From NCBI RefSeq assembly GCF_034928825.1, contig NZ_JAYFUL010000031.1:1-64000 (forward strand): DNA of 64,000 nt, given 5' to 3'. The stretch's first letter is position 1, and the number at the start of each line of letters is the position of its first letter. The notes beneath the pieces were generated by a model. The model searched no databases. It was not told where the DNA came from and worked only from the letters and a program-made list of their open reading frames with translations. The DNA is from Arcicella aquatica. Its GTDB lineage: Bacteria; Bacteroidota; Bacteroidia; Cytophagales; Spirosomataceae. Positions 51,573 to 60,913 of this stretch are shown piece by piece. The translations under genes and the position numbers were made by a program.

Positions 51573-52022
51573 ATGTCAGTCATTATCAGAAAAGGTATTC
51601 GTGAAGATGTACCCGTGATGTTCGAGCTAATCAAGGAGTTAGCACTATATGAAAAAGCCCTAGAACAAGTAACAAATACCGTTGAGCAAATGTACCTTGA
51701 TGGTTTTGGTGAAAACCCTATCTTCGGGTCTATTGTGGCGGAAGTTGAAGGTGAAGTAGTTGGTCTAGCTTTGTATTATTATCGATATTCTACTTGGAAG
51801 GGCAAACGCTTGTATCTGGAAGATTTGATCGTTTCTGAAAAAATGAGAGGGAAAGGTTTAGGCGAGCAATTATTAGAAGCCACCATTCAACAAGCTAAAG
51901 ACGATTCCTGTACGGGTGTAATGTGGCAAGTATTAGATTGGAACGAACCTGCCATTAATTTCTACAAGAAATTTGGAACAAAAATGGACGGCGAATGGAT
52001 TAATGTTCATTTGGATTTTTGA
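51573..52022 (+). CDS. GNAT family N-acetyltransferase
   Basis: 149 aa. Acetyl-CoA motif RGKGLGEQLLEATIQQA and the following NEPAINFYKKFG give the GNAT signature. The sequence around YLDGFGENPIFG and YLEDLIV resembles diamine (spermidine-type) acetyltransferases. Substrate uncertain. 24 nt after rluD; may be cotranscribed. Confidence 0.88.
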   Translation: MSVIIRKGIREDVPVMFELIKELALYEKALEQVTNTVEQMYLDGFGENPIFGSIVAEVEGEVVGLALYYYRYSTWKGKRLYLEDLIVSEKMRGKGLGEQLLEATIQQAKDDSCTGVMWQVLDWNEPAINFYKKFGTKMDGEWINVHLDF

Positions 52023-52262
52023 TATTGGAGACTGGAGGACTTTAGGATTGTAAGACTTAAGGACTATGAGTATGGGACTTAAGAACTATGAGACTTAAGG
52101 ACTAAAGGATAGGATATAAAGATATATGTGGAGTCCTTTAGTCCTAAAGTCACTAATTTAAATCTTACAAAATCCTGTAGTCTTCAAGTTTAAAAATCCT
52201 TAATCTTAAACTCCTTTAGTCCTAAAGTCTTCAAGTCTAAAAGTCCTTAATCCTAAAGTCTT
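52023..52262. repeat. Quasi-palindromic GACTTTAGGACTTAAGGACT word-repeat block
   Basis: The left half is made of variants of GACTTAAGGACTATGAGACT. The right half contains the reverse complement words AGTCCTTTAGTCCTAAAGTC, so the 240-bp block can fold into a long imperfect hairpin. It fills the gap between the GNAT and 5-oxoprolinase genes. Confidence 0.88.
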
Positions 52263-52263
52263 A

Positions 52264-55200
52264 ATGGAACTGCAAAAAACCTTCAACATTTCAATAGATA
52301 CTGGTGGAACTTTCACCGATTGTGTAGCATCTGATAATGATGGAAATCAATACCGCTATAAAATTCTTTCTAATAGTTCGCTGCGTGGTGAAATTATTGA
52401 ACAAATCAATCTACAGACATTCAAAGTAAAGTCTTCTTGGTTTTTAAAAAGGGATATTTTAGCAGGCTATGCTTTTACATTGTTTAATCATAGCTTTCAA
52501 GCTGAAGTGGTGAGTTTTGATATTGAAAGCAATACATTGACTATCAATCAACCATTACCTGAATTATTGGGTAGTCAAGTATTAAGTTTTGCTTTAACAG
52601 CCTTTGAAGAAGCGCCTGTACTAGGAGCAAGGTTGATAACACAAACAGGCTTGAAAGAAGCATTCCCACCTATTCAAATTAGGATAGGTTCAACCAAAGG
52701 AACGAATGCCTTGTTGGAAATGAAAGGAGCGAAGACGGCTTTTTTGGTAACAAAAGGTTTTAAAGATTTATTAGTGATTGGCAATCAATCTCGTCCAGAT
52801 ATTTTTGCGTTGAATATTGTTCGTCCCGAACCATTATATAGTGAGGTAGTTGAAGTAAATGAACAGATTGATAAAGATGGTAATGTCCTTGAATCCATTG
52901 ATGTTTCGATGCTTGAAGAACAAGCTAAACGACTTAAAGATAAAGGCATTTTGGCAATTGCAATATGCTTAAAAAATGCTTACCGCAATAATATTCATGA
53001 AAAGCAATTAAAAGAAGTTCTCCTGAAATACTTTAAATATGTAAATATCTCTACAGAACTAAGCAAGCAAATCAAGTTTTTGAACAGAGCAGAAACTACA
53101 GTTGTCAACGCTTATCTTTCTCCCATTATCAATACCTATATCAATAATATTAGCGCACAGATTCCTGATAAGCATTTCAAGGTAATGACCAGTGCTGGGA
53201 GTTTGGTAAATGCACATCATTTTCATCCCAAAGATAGTTTACTATCTGGCCCTGCTGGTGGCGTAGTGGGGGCAGCCTATATTGCAAAAGTATCTGGGTT
53301 TGAAAAAATTGTAACTTTCGACATGGGCGGAACCAGTACAGATGTAGCCCGTTATGATGGCAATTTCGATTATCAATTCTCACAAAAAATTGGCAATGGA
53401 CAAATATTTAGTCCATCGTTAGCCATTGAAACGGTTGCTGCTGGTGGAGGGTCAATTTGTTCTTTTGATGGCTTTAAATTAAGCGTAGGACCAGAGAGTG
53501 CAGGTTCTATGCCGGGACCAGCATGTTATGGAGCAGGAGGCGAATTGACAATTACGGACGTAAATTTACTACTAGGTAGATTAGATATTCAACAATTTAG
53601 CATTCCCGTTTTCCCTGAAAAAGCTGCTGAAAAATTACAAGAATTATTGGCTAAAATTGGTGAAAAAACGGGCGTACAACCCGAAAAAGAAGAGATTTTA
53701 GAAGGATTTAGAGCTATTGCCAATGAAAAAATGGCAGATACTGTTCGTAAAATATCTATTGCGAAGGGATACTCCATCCATGATTATGCCTTAGTAGCCT
53801 TTGGCGGTGCAGGTGGTTTACATGCCTGTGGTATTGCTAATTTATTGAATATTAATACTATCCTTTTACCGAAAGATGCAGGCTTACTTTCTGCTTTTGG
53901 CATTGATAAAGCACAAGTAGAAAGGTTTGCCGAAAGGTCTGTTTTAGAGATTTTTAACGAAAAATTAAATAACTATCTGCCTGAATTATTCAAACAAGCA
54001 GAGGAGGAGGTAATTAGTACGTTAAAAAATGATGGTGTAGAAGCTTCAACAATTCGATTTAAAAGTCATTCCTTGTACTTGCGTTTCAAAGGACAAGACT
54101 CGACGATAGAAATAGCGTGGCAAAATTTCGATGCTATTTTAGCCACTTTTAAGGCAAAATATACAGCCATCTTTGGACACTGGATTGAGAGCAGAGCCAT
54201 CGAATTAGAAAGTATCAGGGTGAATGCTTACGAGTTTTCAGAGAAAGAATTATTGGAAGAAACAGCAATATTTGAAGAATATTTTCCGCAGGAAAATCAT
54301 TCTGTCAAAGCATTTTTTAATAAACAATGGCAAAATGTACCTGTCTATTTTAGAAATCAATTAGGTAACGGAGCCATCATTAAAGGCTTTGCTTTAATAC
54401 TCGACCCTTTTAGTACGACTGTCATTGAACAAGGATGGATACTGAAAATTGACAGTCATGGAACGGCTATTATTCAAAAAGAAGCAGTAGCAGTTATTGA
54501 CAATGAAATAGATAATCAAGAGACTCAACTAGAGTTGTTTACGAATCGTTTTATGACGATTGCCGAGAATATGGGCTTGTTACTTCAAAGAACTGCTCTC
54601 TCTGTCAATGTCAAAGAAAGGCTAGATTTCTCTTGTGCATTGCTAGATGCATCAGGCGAACTGATTGCTAATGCACCTCATATTCCTGTACATTTAGGAA
54701 GCTTGGGCGTATGCGTAAGAAGCGTACTAAAGTATATCAACATTGATAAAGGCGACGTTGTAGTGACAAACCATCCAAAATTTGGAGGGTCACATTTACC
54801 TGATATTACGTTAATATCTTCAGTATATTCTTTTGATAATCAACTGATTGGTTATGTAGTCAATCGTTGTCATCATTCCGAAGTTGGTGGGGTACGTCCT
54901 GCCTCAATGCCTCCTTATTCTAAAAATTTAGCGGAGGAGGGCATAGTAATTCCACCGATGTATTTAGTGAAAAATGGAGAAATGCGTTGGGATGCTATCA
55001 AAGAATTGCTTTTATCAGGTGCGTACCCTACACGAGCCATCGAAGAAAATTTAGCAGATTTAAATGCTGCTTTGGCTGCCAATCGAAATGGAGAAGAAGC
55101 TTTACAGGCTTTGGTTCAGGAACATAGTTTATCTAAAGTTCATTTTTATATGAACCGATTGAAAACGTATTCAGAAAGTAGGATGCGTGAAAAACTGCAA

Positions 55201-56043
55201 CAATTCGGGCAAGGAGTCTATCATGCAGAGGAATTTTTGGATAACCACGAGCCTTTAAAAGTTCAGGTAAATATTCAAGCAAATGGCTGTACGATTGATT
55301 TTACAGGAAGTGCCACAACAGACTCAGGCAACTTGAATGCTAATATAGCCATCGTAAATTCAGTAGTAATTTATGTATTAAGGTTGTTATTAAATGAAAA
55401 AATACCTTTGAACGATGGTATTTTGAAGGCAGTAGAATTAATAATTCCCGAAAAGTCAATCTTAAATCCTGATTATCCCGACAATCCTAAAGATTGTCCT
55501 GCCGTAGTAGGAGGGAATGTAGAATTAAGTCAGAGGCTAACGGATACTTTACTCAAAGCTTTTGGCATTGTGGCTTGTTCACAAGGAACGATGAATAATT
55601 TCTTGTTCGGCAATAAAACCTTTGGCTACTATGAAACCATCTGCGGAGGCAGTGGTGCAGGAGAAGGTTTTGATGGTACCTCTGGTGTACATACGCACAT
55701 GACAAACACGAGGATTACTGATGCTGAAATCATGGAATTACGTTATCCTGTCTATCTAAATCGTTTTGAAATTCGTGAGGGTTCAGCAGGAAAAGGGAAA
55801 TATAAAGGTGGTGATGGCATTATACGTGAAGTTACTTTTTTAGAAGATGTTGAAGTCTCTTTACTGCGTCAACACCTCAACACTCAACCTTATGGGTTAA
55901 ATGGCGGAAACGCAGGAGCATCGGGTAAACATTTATTAACCAGAACCGATGGAGCTGTTACGTCGGATAATGAGATTACAGCACACGCAGGAGATAAACT
56001 AACTATTTGGACGCCCGGTGGCGGAGGGTTTGGAATAGCATAA
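52264..56043 (+). CDS. Fused HyuA-HyuB 5-oxoprolinase / hydantoinase
   Basis: 1259 aa. N-terminal HyuA half with ISIDTGGTFTDCV (ATP-binding), GGTSTDVARYDG and GGGSICSFDGFKLSVGPESAG. C-terminal HyuB half from about residue 755 (RFMTIAENMGLLLQRTALSVN...) ending with LTIWTPGGGGFG. The fused form hydrolyses 5-oxoproline to glutamate with ATP in characterised homologues, completing glutathione recycling; a hydantoin substrate is also possible. The upstream word-repeat block leaves little room for a promoter. Confidence 0.9.
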   Translation: MELQKTFNISIDTGGTFTDCVASDNDGNQYRYKILSNSSLRGEIIEQINLQTFKVKSSWFLKRDILAGYAFTLFNHSFQAEVVSFDIESNTLTINQPLPELLGSQVLSFALTAFEEAPVLGARLITQTGLKEAFPPIQIRIGSTKGTNALLEMKGAKTAFLVTKGFKDLLVIGNQSRPDIFALNIVRPEPLYSEVVEVNEQIDKDGNVLESIDVSMLEEQAKRLKDKGILAIAICLKNAYRNNIHEKQLKEVLLKYFKYVNISTELSKQIKFLNRAETTVVNAYLSPIINTYINNISAQIPDKHFKVMTSAGSLVNAHHFHPKDSLLSGPAGGVVGAAYIAKVSGFEKIVTFDMGGTSTDVARYDGNFDYQFSQKIGNGQIFSPSLAIETVAAGGGSICSFDGFKLSVGPESAGSMPGPACYGAGGELTITDVNLLLGRLDIQQFSIPVFPEKAAEKLQELLAKIGEKTGVQPEKEEILEGFRAIANEKMADTVRKISIAKGYSIHDYALVAFGGAGGLHACGIANLLNINTILLPKDAGLLSAFGIDKAQVERFAERSVLEIFNEKLNNYLPELFKQAEEEVISTLKNDGVEASTIRFKSHSLYLRFKGQDSTIEIAWQNFDAILATFKAKYTAIFGHWIESRAIELESIRVNAYEFSEKELLEETAIFEEYFPQENHSVKAFFNKQWQNVPVYFRNQLGNGAIIKGFALILDPFSTTVIEQGWILKIDSHGTAIIQKEAVAVIDNEIDNQETQLELFTNRFMTIAENMGLLLQRTALSVNVKERLDFSCALLDASGELIANAPHIPVHLGSLGVCVRSVLKYINIDKGDVVVTNHPKFGGSHLPDITLISSVYSFDNQLIGYVVNRCHHSEVGGVRPASMPPYSKNLAEEGIVIPPMYLVKNGEMRWDAIKELLLSGAYPTRAIEENLADLNAALAANRNGEEALQALVQEHSLSKVHFYMNRLKTYSESRMREKLQQFGQGVYHAEEFLDNHEPLKVQVNIQANGCTIDFTGSATTDSGNLNANIAIVNSVVIYVLRLLLNEKIPLNDGILKAVELIIPEKSILNPDYPDNPKDCPAVVGGNVELSQRLTDTLLKAFGIVACSQGTMNNFLFGNKTFGYYETICGGSGAGEGFDGTSGVHTHMTNTRITDAEIMELRYPVYLNRFEIREGSAGKGKYKGGDGIIREVTFLEDVEVSLLRQHLNTQPYGLNGGNAGASGKHLLTRTDGAVTSDNEITAHAGDKLTIWTPGGGGFGIA

Positions 56044-56153
56044 TTAAATTATGACTTGAAATAACATGATTAGTAATTGGGTATGTTGATTTTTTTGTCA
56101 ACCTATTTTAGGCAAGCACAACTAATCACCAATTACTAATCACCAATCACTAC

Positions 56154-57170
56154 CTACAATGATTTACGTTTAATGAAATACCCTTTATTTACAAACCTGC
56201 CTTTTTCTCGCGAGAGAATCATTTGAGCAGCCCTTTTTCCCATTAAAGCAAAATCGTTTGAAATGACCGATACCCCTTCCGCCAGAATTTCTTTGATGGG
56301 CGTATCGTCATAAGACATCAGTCCAATGTCGCTACCAAGTTTCCACCCTTTTTTATTCGACCAATTGATGAATCGAACCAAATCATTTTCTCTGAAAACC
56401 AAATATGCATGGTCTTTTTGAAGGTGTTCTTCCTCTTCTAAATCAGAAATAATTTCATAAGAAATGTTGTTTTCATGGCAGAATCGCTCAAAACCTTGAA
56501 TAATGCCAACAGGCGTATATTGAAAACTTTTGCTACTAAGCACCAATGAAAAGGTTTGATACTTTTTGATTAATTCCTTGGCTTCATTCAAACCTACGTA
56601 AGTATTATTCTTAAAATCTTGATACAGGATGGCATAATCTGTCCCAAAACTTGGTACATCAATATCCAGTATCAATAGTTTTTCTTTAGGTATTTTTTGA
56701 AGTACGTTCGTCACATCTTGATTAAAATGTGGCATTACGATATAAAAATTATATGACCCCAAATGATTGAGGATAGTATTTTCAAAAACTTTTAAGTTAT
56801 GATGATGAAAGAAAATATTAATCGTTACGTTTTCTCCTAATTCTGCCACTAAACTATCATACAAAATCTCCTTGTAAGGTGTAAGGGCGTCAAAAAGCAC
56901 AAAAATATTTAGCTGACTCCTCGTGTCAGTATTTGAAACATAAAATCCTTTGCCGTGGTGAGACGTAATAATTCCTTTTTCTCGAAGGTCATCATAAGCT
57001 TTGGCAACCGTCATTCTGGCCATTCCAAAATTCTGCGATACTTCGTTGATAGATGGTAGTTGTTGCCCTCTCACTAACGCTCCTTCTTCAATTCCGTTGA
57101 TAATGTATTCAATTAACTGTTGAAATTTAGGCTTGCTAGAGTGGGCATCAATTTGAGTGCTGTTTTTCAT
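56154..57170 (-). CDS. GntR-type regulator with LacI-like sensor domain
   Basis: 338 aa. Winged helix at 13-80 (GQQLPSINEVSQNFGMARMTVAKAYDDLREKGII) followed by a periplasmic-binding-like ligand domain, an arrangement common for Bacteroidota sugar-utilisation regulators. No sugar operon is adjacent. Convergent with the oxoprolinase gene across about 110 bp containing TAATCACCAATCACTAA repeats. Confidence 0.88.
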   Translation of the reverse strand: MKNSTQIDAHSSKPKFQQLIEYIINGIEEGALVRGQQLPSINEVSQNFGMARMTVAKAYDDLREKGIITSHHGKGFYVSNTDTRSQLNIFVLFDALTPYKEILYDSLVAELGENVTINIFFHHHNLKVFENTILNHLGSYNFYIVMPHFNQDVTNVLQKIPKEKLLILDIDVPSFGTDYAILYQDFKNNTYVGLNEAKELIKKYQTFSLVLSSKSFQYTPVGIIQGFERFCHENNISYEIISDLEEEEHLQKDHAYLVFRENDLVRFINWSNKKGWKLGSDIGLMSYDDTPIKEILAEGVSVISNDFALMGKRAAQMILSREKGRFVNKGYFIKRKSL

Positions 57171-57282
57171 TGAATCTATTTCTTTCTATTTGAGGTAATT
57201 AAGGCAAATTAATAATATTTTTTTGCTGTATTAATAAACTGTTGTCTTTTTCCTGTTTTAACTCAAATTATGGTTAAAAAAT

Positions 57283-57312
57283 TTTGAATCGATAATTTTT
57301 TTTTTAAATTTG
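57283..57312 (+). promoter_or_regulatory. Consensus Bacteroidota promoter
   Basis: TTTG at 57283-57286 and TAAATTTG at 57305-57312 with an 18-bp spacer. The best promoter match in the window, and no reading frame follows closely. Confidence 0.75.
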
Positions 57313-57317
57313 TAGTG

Positions 57318-57582
57318 GAATTAACTAGCATAGTATAGCATTGTTTTAACATTGATTTAATGATTAAAACGAGCTTCAAGATATAAATGTTTCATCACCA
57401 AGTTTAGTGATGATTGGATTACAAGTTTTGTTTATAAAAATGGTTAATGGTGTACAGTGTCTGTCGGAGACATAACTTTGTCTCCGCAGGCAATTGTCTT
57501 CAAAACAAGACTTGCTTAAAGATGCCTCCTATCTCTGAATATTTAACTTCTAAACTACTTGATTTCAAGTAGTTTTTTTTTG
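57318..57582 (+). ncRNA. Probable stand-alone structured RNA, about 260 nt
   Basis: Starts just after a consensus promoter and ends at an intrinsic terminator (stem AAACTACTTG / CAAGTAGTTT at 57552-57575 plus nine T). Between lie hairpins at 57392-57413 (TCATCAC/GTGATGA), 57461-57489 (CGGAGACA/TGTCTCCG extended by CTG/CAG) and 57490-57515 (GTCTT/AAGAC extended by GCAA/TTGC). No protein frame fits. Size and shape could match a 6S-type RNA or an uncharacterised regulatory RNA. Exact ends are estimates. Confidence 0.65.
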
Positions 57583-57744
57583 TATTTATAGTCAATATTG
57601 TTTTTTTAATATAAAATTTAATTTTACAATGAATTATATATTAATATTAAAATAATATCACTTTTTTTGATGTTAATTAATATGAATATTATAAATTGGC
57701 ATCAATATCAGAAATACCAGTCCACATATTAACAGCGTTTTGAT

Positions 57745-58095
57745 ATGAAGTTTTTAAAAATCCTTTTGTTGTTGTTGCTAGTTAGCTTCAAATTCATTGC
57801 TTCGCCAATGAATACAGAAGGTACTATGCACAATCACTTCATAAAAAGGTATATTTTAAAATCAGCTCATGATGACGCTAGAACACAATTGTGTGATACT
57901 GAAATTAATGAAAGTGAAGAAAGTTCTGAACACACTAAAGAATTCGATTTATCAAAAATTGCCTTCACTTTTAGCGAGTTTTTTACGTTTAAACTATTTG
58001 TATTAAAGCAAACATACCTTACTTCTTGGATTTTTAAATCTAAAATCCATTCTTGCTTTCCGCTTTTTGCGCTATATCTCAATTTTCGAATTTGA
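57745..58095 (+). CDS. Small putative exported protein (116 aa)
   Basis: A signal-peptide-like N-terminus (MKFLKILLLLLLVSFKFIA) followed by a polar region and two hydrophobic/aromatic patches (FFTFKLFVLKQTYLTSWIF, CFPLFALYLNF). It might span or associate with a membrane. It lies upstream of dabA in the same direction, so a role with carbon uptake is conceivable but not shown. Confidence 0.5.
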   Translation: MKFLKILLLLLLVSFKFIASPMNTEGTMHNHFIKRYILKSAHDDARTQLCDTEINESEESSEHTKEFDLSKIAFTFSEFFTFKLFVLKQTYLTSWIFKSKIHSCFPLFALYLNFRI

Positions 58096-58402
58096 TCTCT
58101 TTTTGCCAGAAGCATCATACTGATGCCTTTCCGTTCGTTTACATCATCGCTTTGTAAATTCATCTGGCCGTTTTTCATTACCATTTTCTTTAAAGTTTGT
58201 TCAACATATTCGATTATTCCGATGATGTTGGGTCATTCTTGTATGTAAACTTGATTGATAATCTTGATTGCTATAACCACAAATCAAAGATGTTGGAATT
58301 TGAGTTGCTTATATTTTGTGCTTAGAGTATTACTTTCTAGCCAATAAAGAAATATGCTTATACGAGTTATTACAAGTTTTAATATAATCTTAAAGTATTT
58401 GT
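58096..58402 (+). other. AT-rich leader before dabA
   Basis: No gene seen. Presumably contains the dabAB promoter; no perfect TAnnTTTG with a spaced TTTG was found. No riboswitch fold recognised. Confidence 0.4.
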
Positions 58403-60904
58403 ATGAAAGCACACGATTCATCTTTTGATGAGCACGAGGTTCTTCATGAGCTAAAGCACTATTTACCTGCACAAGCTCCGTTGAAAGACTTTGTTCATCA
58501 TAACACACTTCATGCGTTCCAACAGCTGAAATTTTATAAAGCCTTGAGAAAGGCATCCAAAATGTTTGGATACAATGTGTTCTTGGGTTTAGACGAATTC
58601 AGAGCGTTGTATCAATCAAATAGAATTAGTTTGCCAATTCTTGAAAAAGTTATCATCGAAAGAATGGGTGAAGAGTTTCTTCTTGATTGGAAAGAGAAAG
58701 TTCTTCAAAAAACGTATGAAACAGCGGTAACACCTCGCATTGGTACTTTAAGAGCAAACTGGAAATTGGTACACCATATTGACATGGATTTGTTGGTTCA
58801 TCCAATTTTATTCAGAATCCTTTGTAGTTTTCTTGACCAAGGGATTTCAATTTGGAGTTTTCCAAATATTCATAAGGGGTTTTTAGCTTCCATCAGAGAA
58901 ATGGAGCGAAATAGCTTTACTAGCTTTTTTAAAACTGAGCGAGCAAAAAATATTTTACTAAATGGTAATTGCAAGATTGAAGACTTACTGAAGATTATTG
59001 TTGGTGACTCATCGCTGTATAAACAATATCTTTTTGATCAGCAATTTGCACATCAAGGTTGGTCTGGAATGGTTTCTGTAGTAGAAGATATCCCTGAGAC
59101 ACTACTTGACCACAAGAAAATATCAACACACGATTTAATCGTTTTTGAATTATTATTAGAGATAGATGCGCTTGATTTTAAATTTGGACAAAACTGGGCT
59201 CCTCTGGGAAGCACTACTAAAGAAAAAATAAATGACATCTTAGCTGAAGTACCTGAAAGTGAATTGAATCAAGTACTTTCAATTTGGCAAGATGCTTTTG
59301 AGTGGACTTACTATGATCAAGTATTAGCAGGTATCCAACTCCAAAAAGGGGAAAAAAGAATTATTGAGGAAAAAAGCTTTCAAGCAATATTTTGTATTGA
59401 CGACCGCGAATGTTCTATTCGCCGTTATCTTGAAAAACTTGATACTAATTGTGAGACATTTGGTACACCAGGCTTTTTTGGCGTTGAATTTTACTATCAA
59501 CCAGAACACGCTAATTCTTATACCAAACAATGTCCTGCACCTGTTACGCCCAAATTCTTGATTAAAGAAGTGGGTTCTAAAAGCAAGCAGGTAAAGGATG
59601 CACATTTTACAAAACATACGCATTCGTTATTTAGTGGCTGGTTCATTTCCCAAACACTTGGCTTCTGGTCAGCTATGCGTTTGTTTTTGAATATATTCAG
59701 ACCTACTACCAGTGCCGCTGCTGTTTCTTCATTCAAACATATGGATAAGGAATCTAGCCTAACGATTGAACATAAGCACGACCATGCACATCCACGTAAA
59801 GATGAACTTCAAGTAGGTTTTACTGTGGCTGAGATGGCCCAACGTATGGAAGGTTTGTTAAAGAGTATTGGATTAGTAAATGACTTTGCACCTGTCGTAT
59901 ATATCGTAGGACATGGAGCAAGTAGTGTAAACAATACTCATTATGCTGGTTATGATTGTGGCGCTTGTTGTGGCAGACCCGGTTCTGTAAATGCCAGAGT
60001 CGCTAGCTCTATGCTGAACCATAAAGAAGTAAGAGCAATATTGGCTACCAAAGGAATCGATATTCCTGATACAACGCAGTTTGTAGGAGCTTTGCATGAT
60101 ACAACCCGTGATGAGATTTCATTTTTCGATGAAAAAGAGCTTTCAGAAAAAAATAAAGAGGGGCATTCAAAAAATGAAAAGTTTTTTATAGAAGCCCTTG
60201 ATTTCAATGCTAAAGAGCGTTCTAGAAGATTTGAATCAATCAATACGAAACTAACGGCTGGAGAAATTCATGATAAAATACGCACAAGATCGGTTTCTCT
60301 TTTTGAGCCACGACCAGAGCTAAATCATGCTACTAACGCTGTTTGTATTGTAGGACGAAGAGAATTATCAAAAGAATTATTCTTGGATAGACGTGCCTTT
60401 ATGAATTCATACAATTATCAGGTTGATTTAGAAGGAAAGTTTCTATTCAATATTTTGAAAGCGGCAGCGCCAGTTTGTGGAGGTATTAATTTGGAATACT
60501 ATTTTTCAAGAGTCGATAATCAGAAACTAGGGGCAGGTTCAAAACTACCACACAATGTGATGGGGCTTTTTGGAGTAGCCAATGGTATTGATGGAGACTT
60601 AAGACCAGGTTTGCCAAGCCAAATGATTGAAGTACACGACCCAATTAGAATGTTATTTATTGTTGAACATTTCCCTGAGGTTGTTTTGAATACTATCAAA
60701 ATATTGCCCGAAACCTATGAGTGGTTCAATAATGAATGGGTACATCTAATAGTAGTAAATCCTGAAAACAGAGAGATGTTCAGATTTCAAAATGGACATT
60801 TTGTTCCTTATCAGGCTGTTAATGAAAAAATTAATTCAGTTTCTGATATCGAATCATTATTAGAATCACATCAAGAGAATTTTCCAGTTTATTTAATAAA
60901 ATAA
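58403..60904 (+). CDS. dabA: DabA, zinc subunit of the dissolved inorganic carbon transporter (DUF2309)
   Basis: 833 aa. HHNTLHAF at 32-39 is the N-terminal family motif. Zinc/active-site ligands are in place: C331 and D333 (CIDDRECSIRR), H504 (IVGHGAS) and C519 (YDCGACCGRPG), with the same spacing (173 and 15 residues) as the C351/D353/H524/C539 set of Halothiobacillus DabA. It works with DabB to hydrate CO2 and trap bicarbonate in the cytoplasm, vectorially driven by the cation gradient. Cytoplasmic, peripheral to the membrane. Confidence 0.94.
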   Translation: MKAHDSSFDEHEVLHELKHYLPAQAPLKDFVHHNTLHAFQQLKFYKALRKASKMFGYNVFLGLDEFRALYQSNRISLPILEKVIIERMGEEFLLDWKEKVLQKTYETAVTPRIGTLRANWKLVHHIDMDLLVHPILFRILCSFLDQGISIWSFPNIHKGFLASIREMERNSFTSFFKTERAKNILLNGNCKIEDLLKIIVGDSSLYKQYLFDQQFAHQGWSGMVSVVEDIPETLLDHKKISTHDLIVFELLLEIDALDFKFGQNWAPLGSTTKEKINDILAEVPESELNQVLSIWQDAFEWTYYDQVLAGIQLQKGEKRIIEEKSFQAIFCIDDRECSIRRYLEKLDTNCETFGTPGFFGVEFYYQPEHANSYTKQCPAPVTPKFLIKEVGSKSKQVKDAHFTKHTHSLFSGWFISQTLGFWSAMRLFLNIFRPTTSAAAVSSFKHMDKESSLTIEHKHDHAHPRKDELQVGFTVAEMAQRMEGLLKSIGLVNDFAPVVYIVGHGASSVNNTHYAGYDCGACCGRPGSVNARVASSMLNHKEVRAILATKGIDIPDTTQFVGALHDTTRDEISFFDEKELSEKNKEGHSKNEKFFIEALDFNAKERSRRFESINTKLTAGEIHDKIRTRSVSLFEPRPELNHATNAVCIVGRRELSKELFLDRRAFMNSYNYQVDLEGKFLFNILKAAAPVCGGINLEYYFSRVDNQKLGAGSKLPHNVMGLFGVANGIDGDLRPGLPSQMIEVHDPIRMLFIVEHFPEVVLNTIKILPETYEWFNNEWVHLIVVNPENREMFRFQNGHFVPYQAVNEKINSVSDIESLLESHQENFPVYLIK

Positions 60905-60913
60905 GAATACAAA

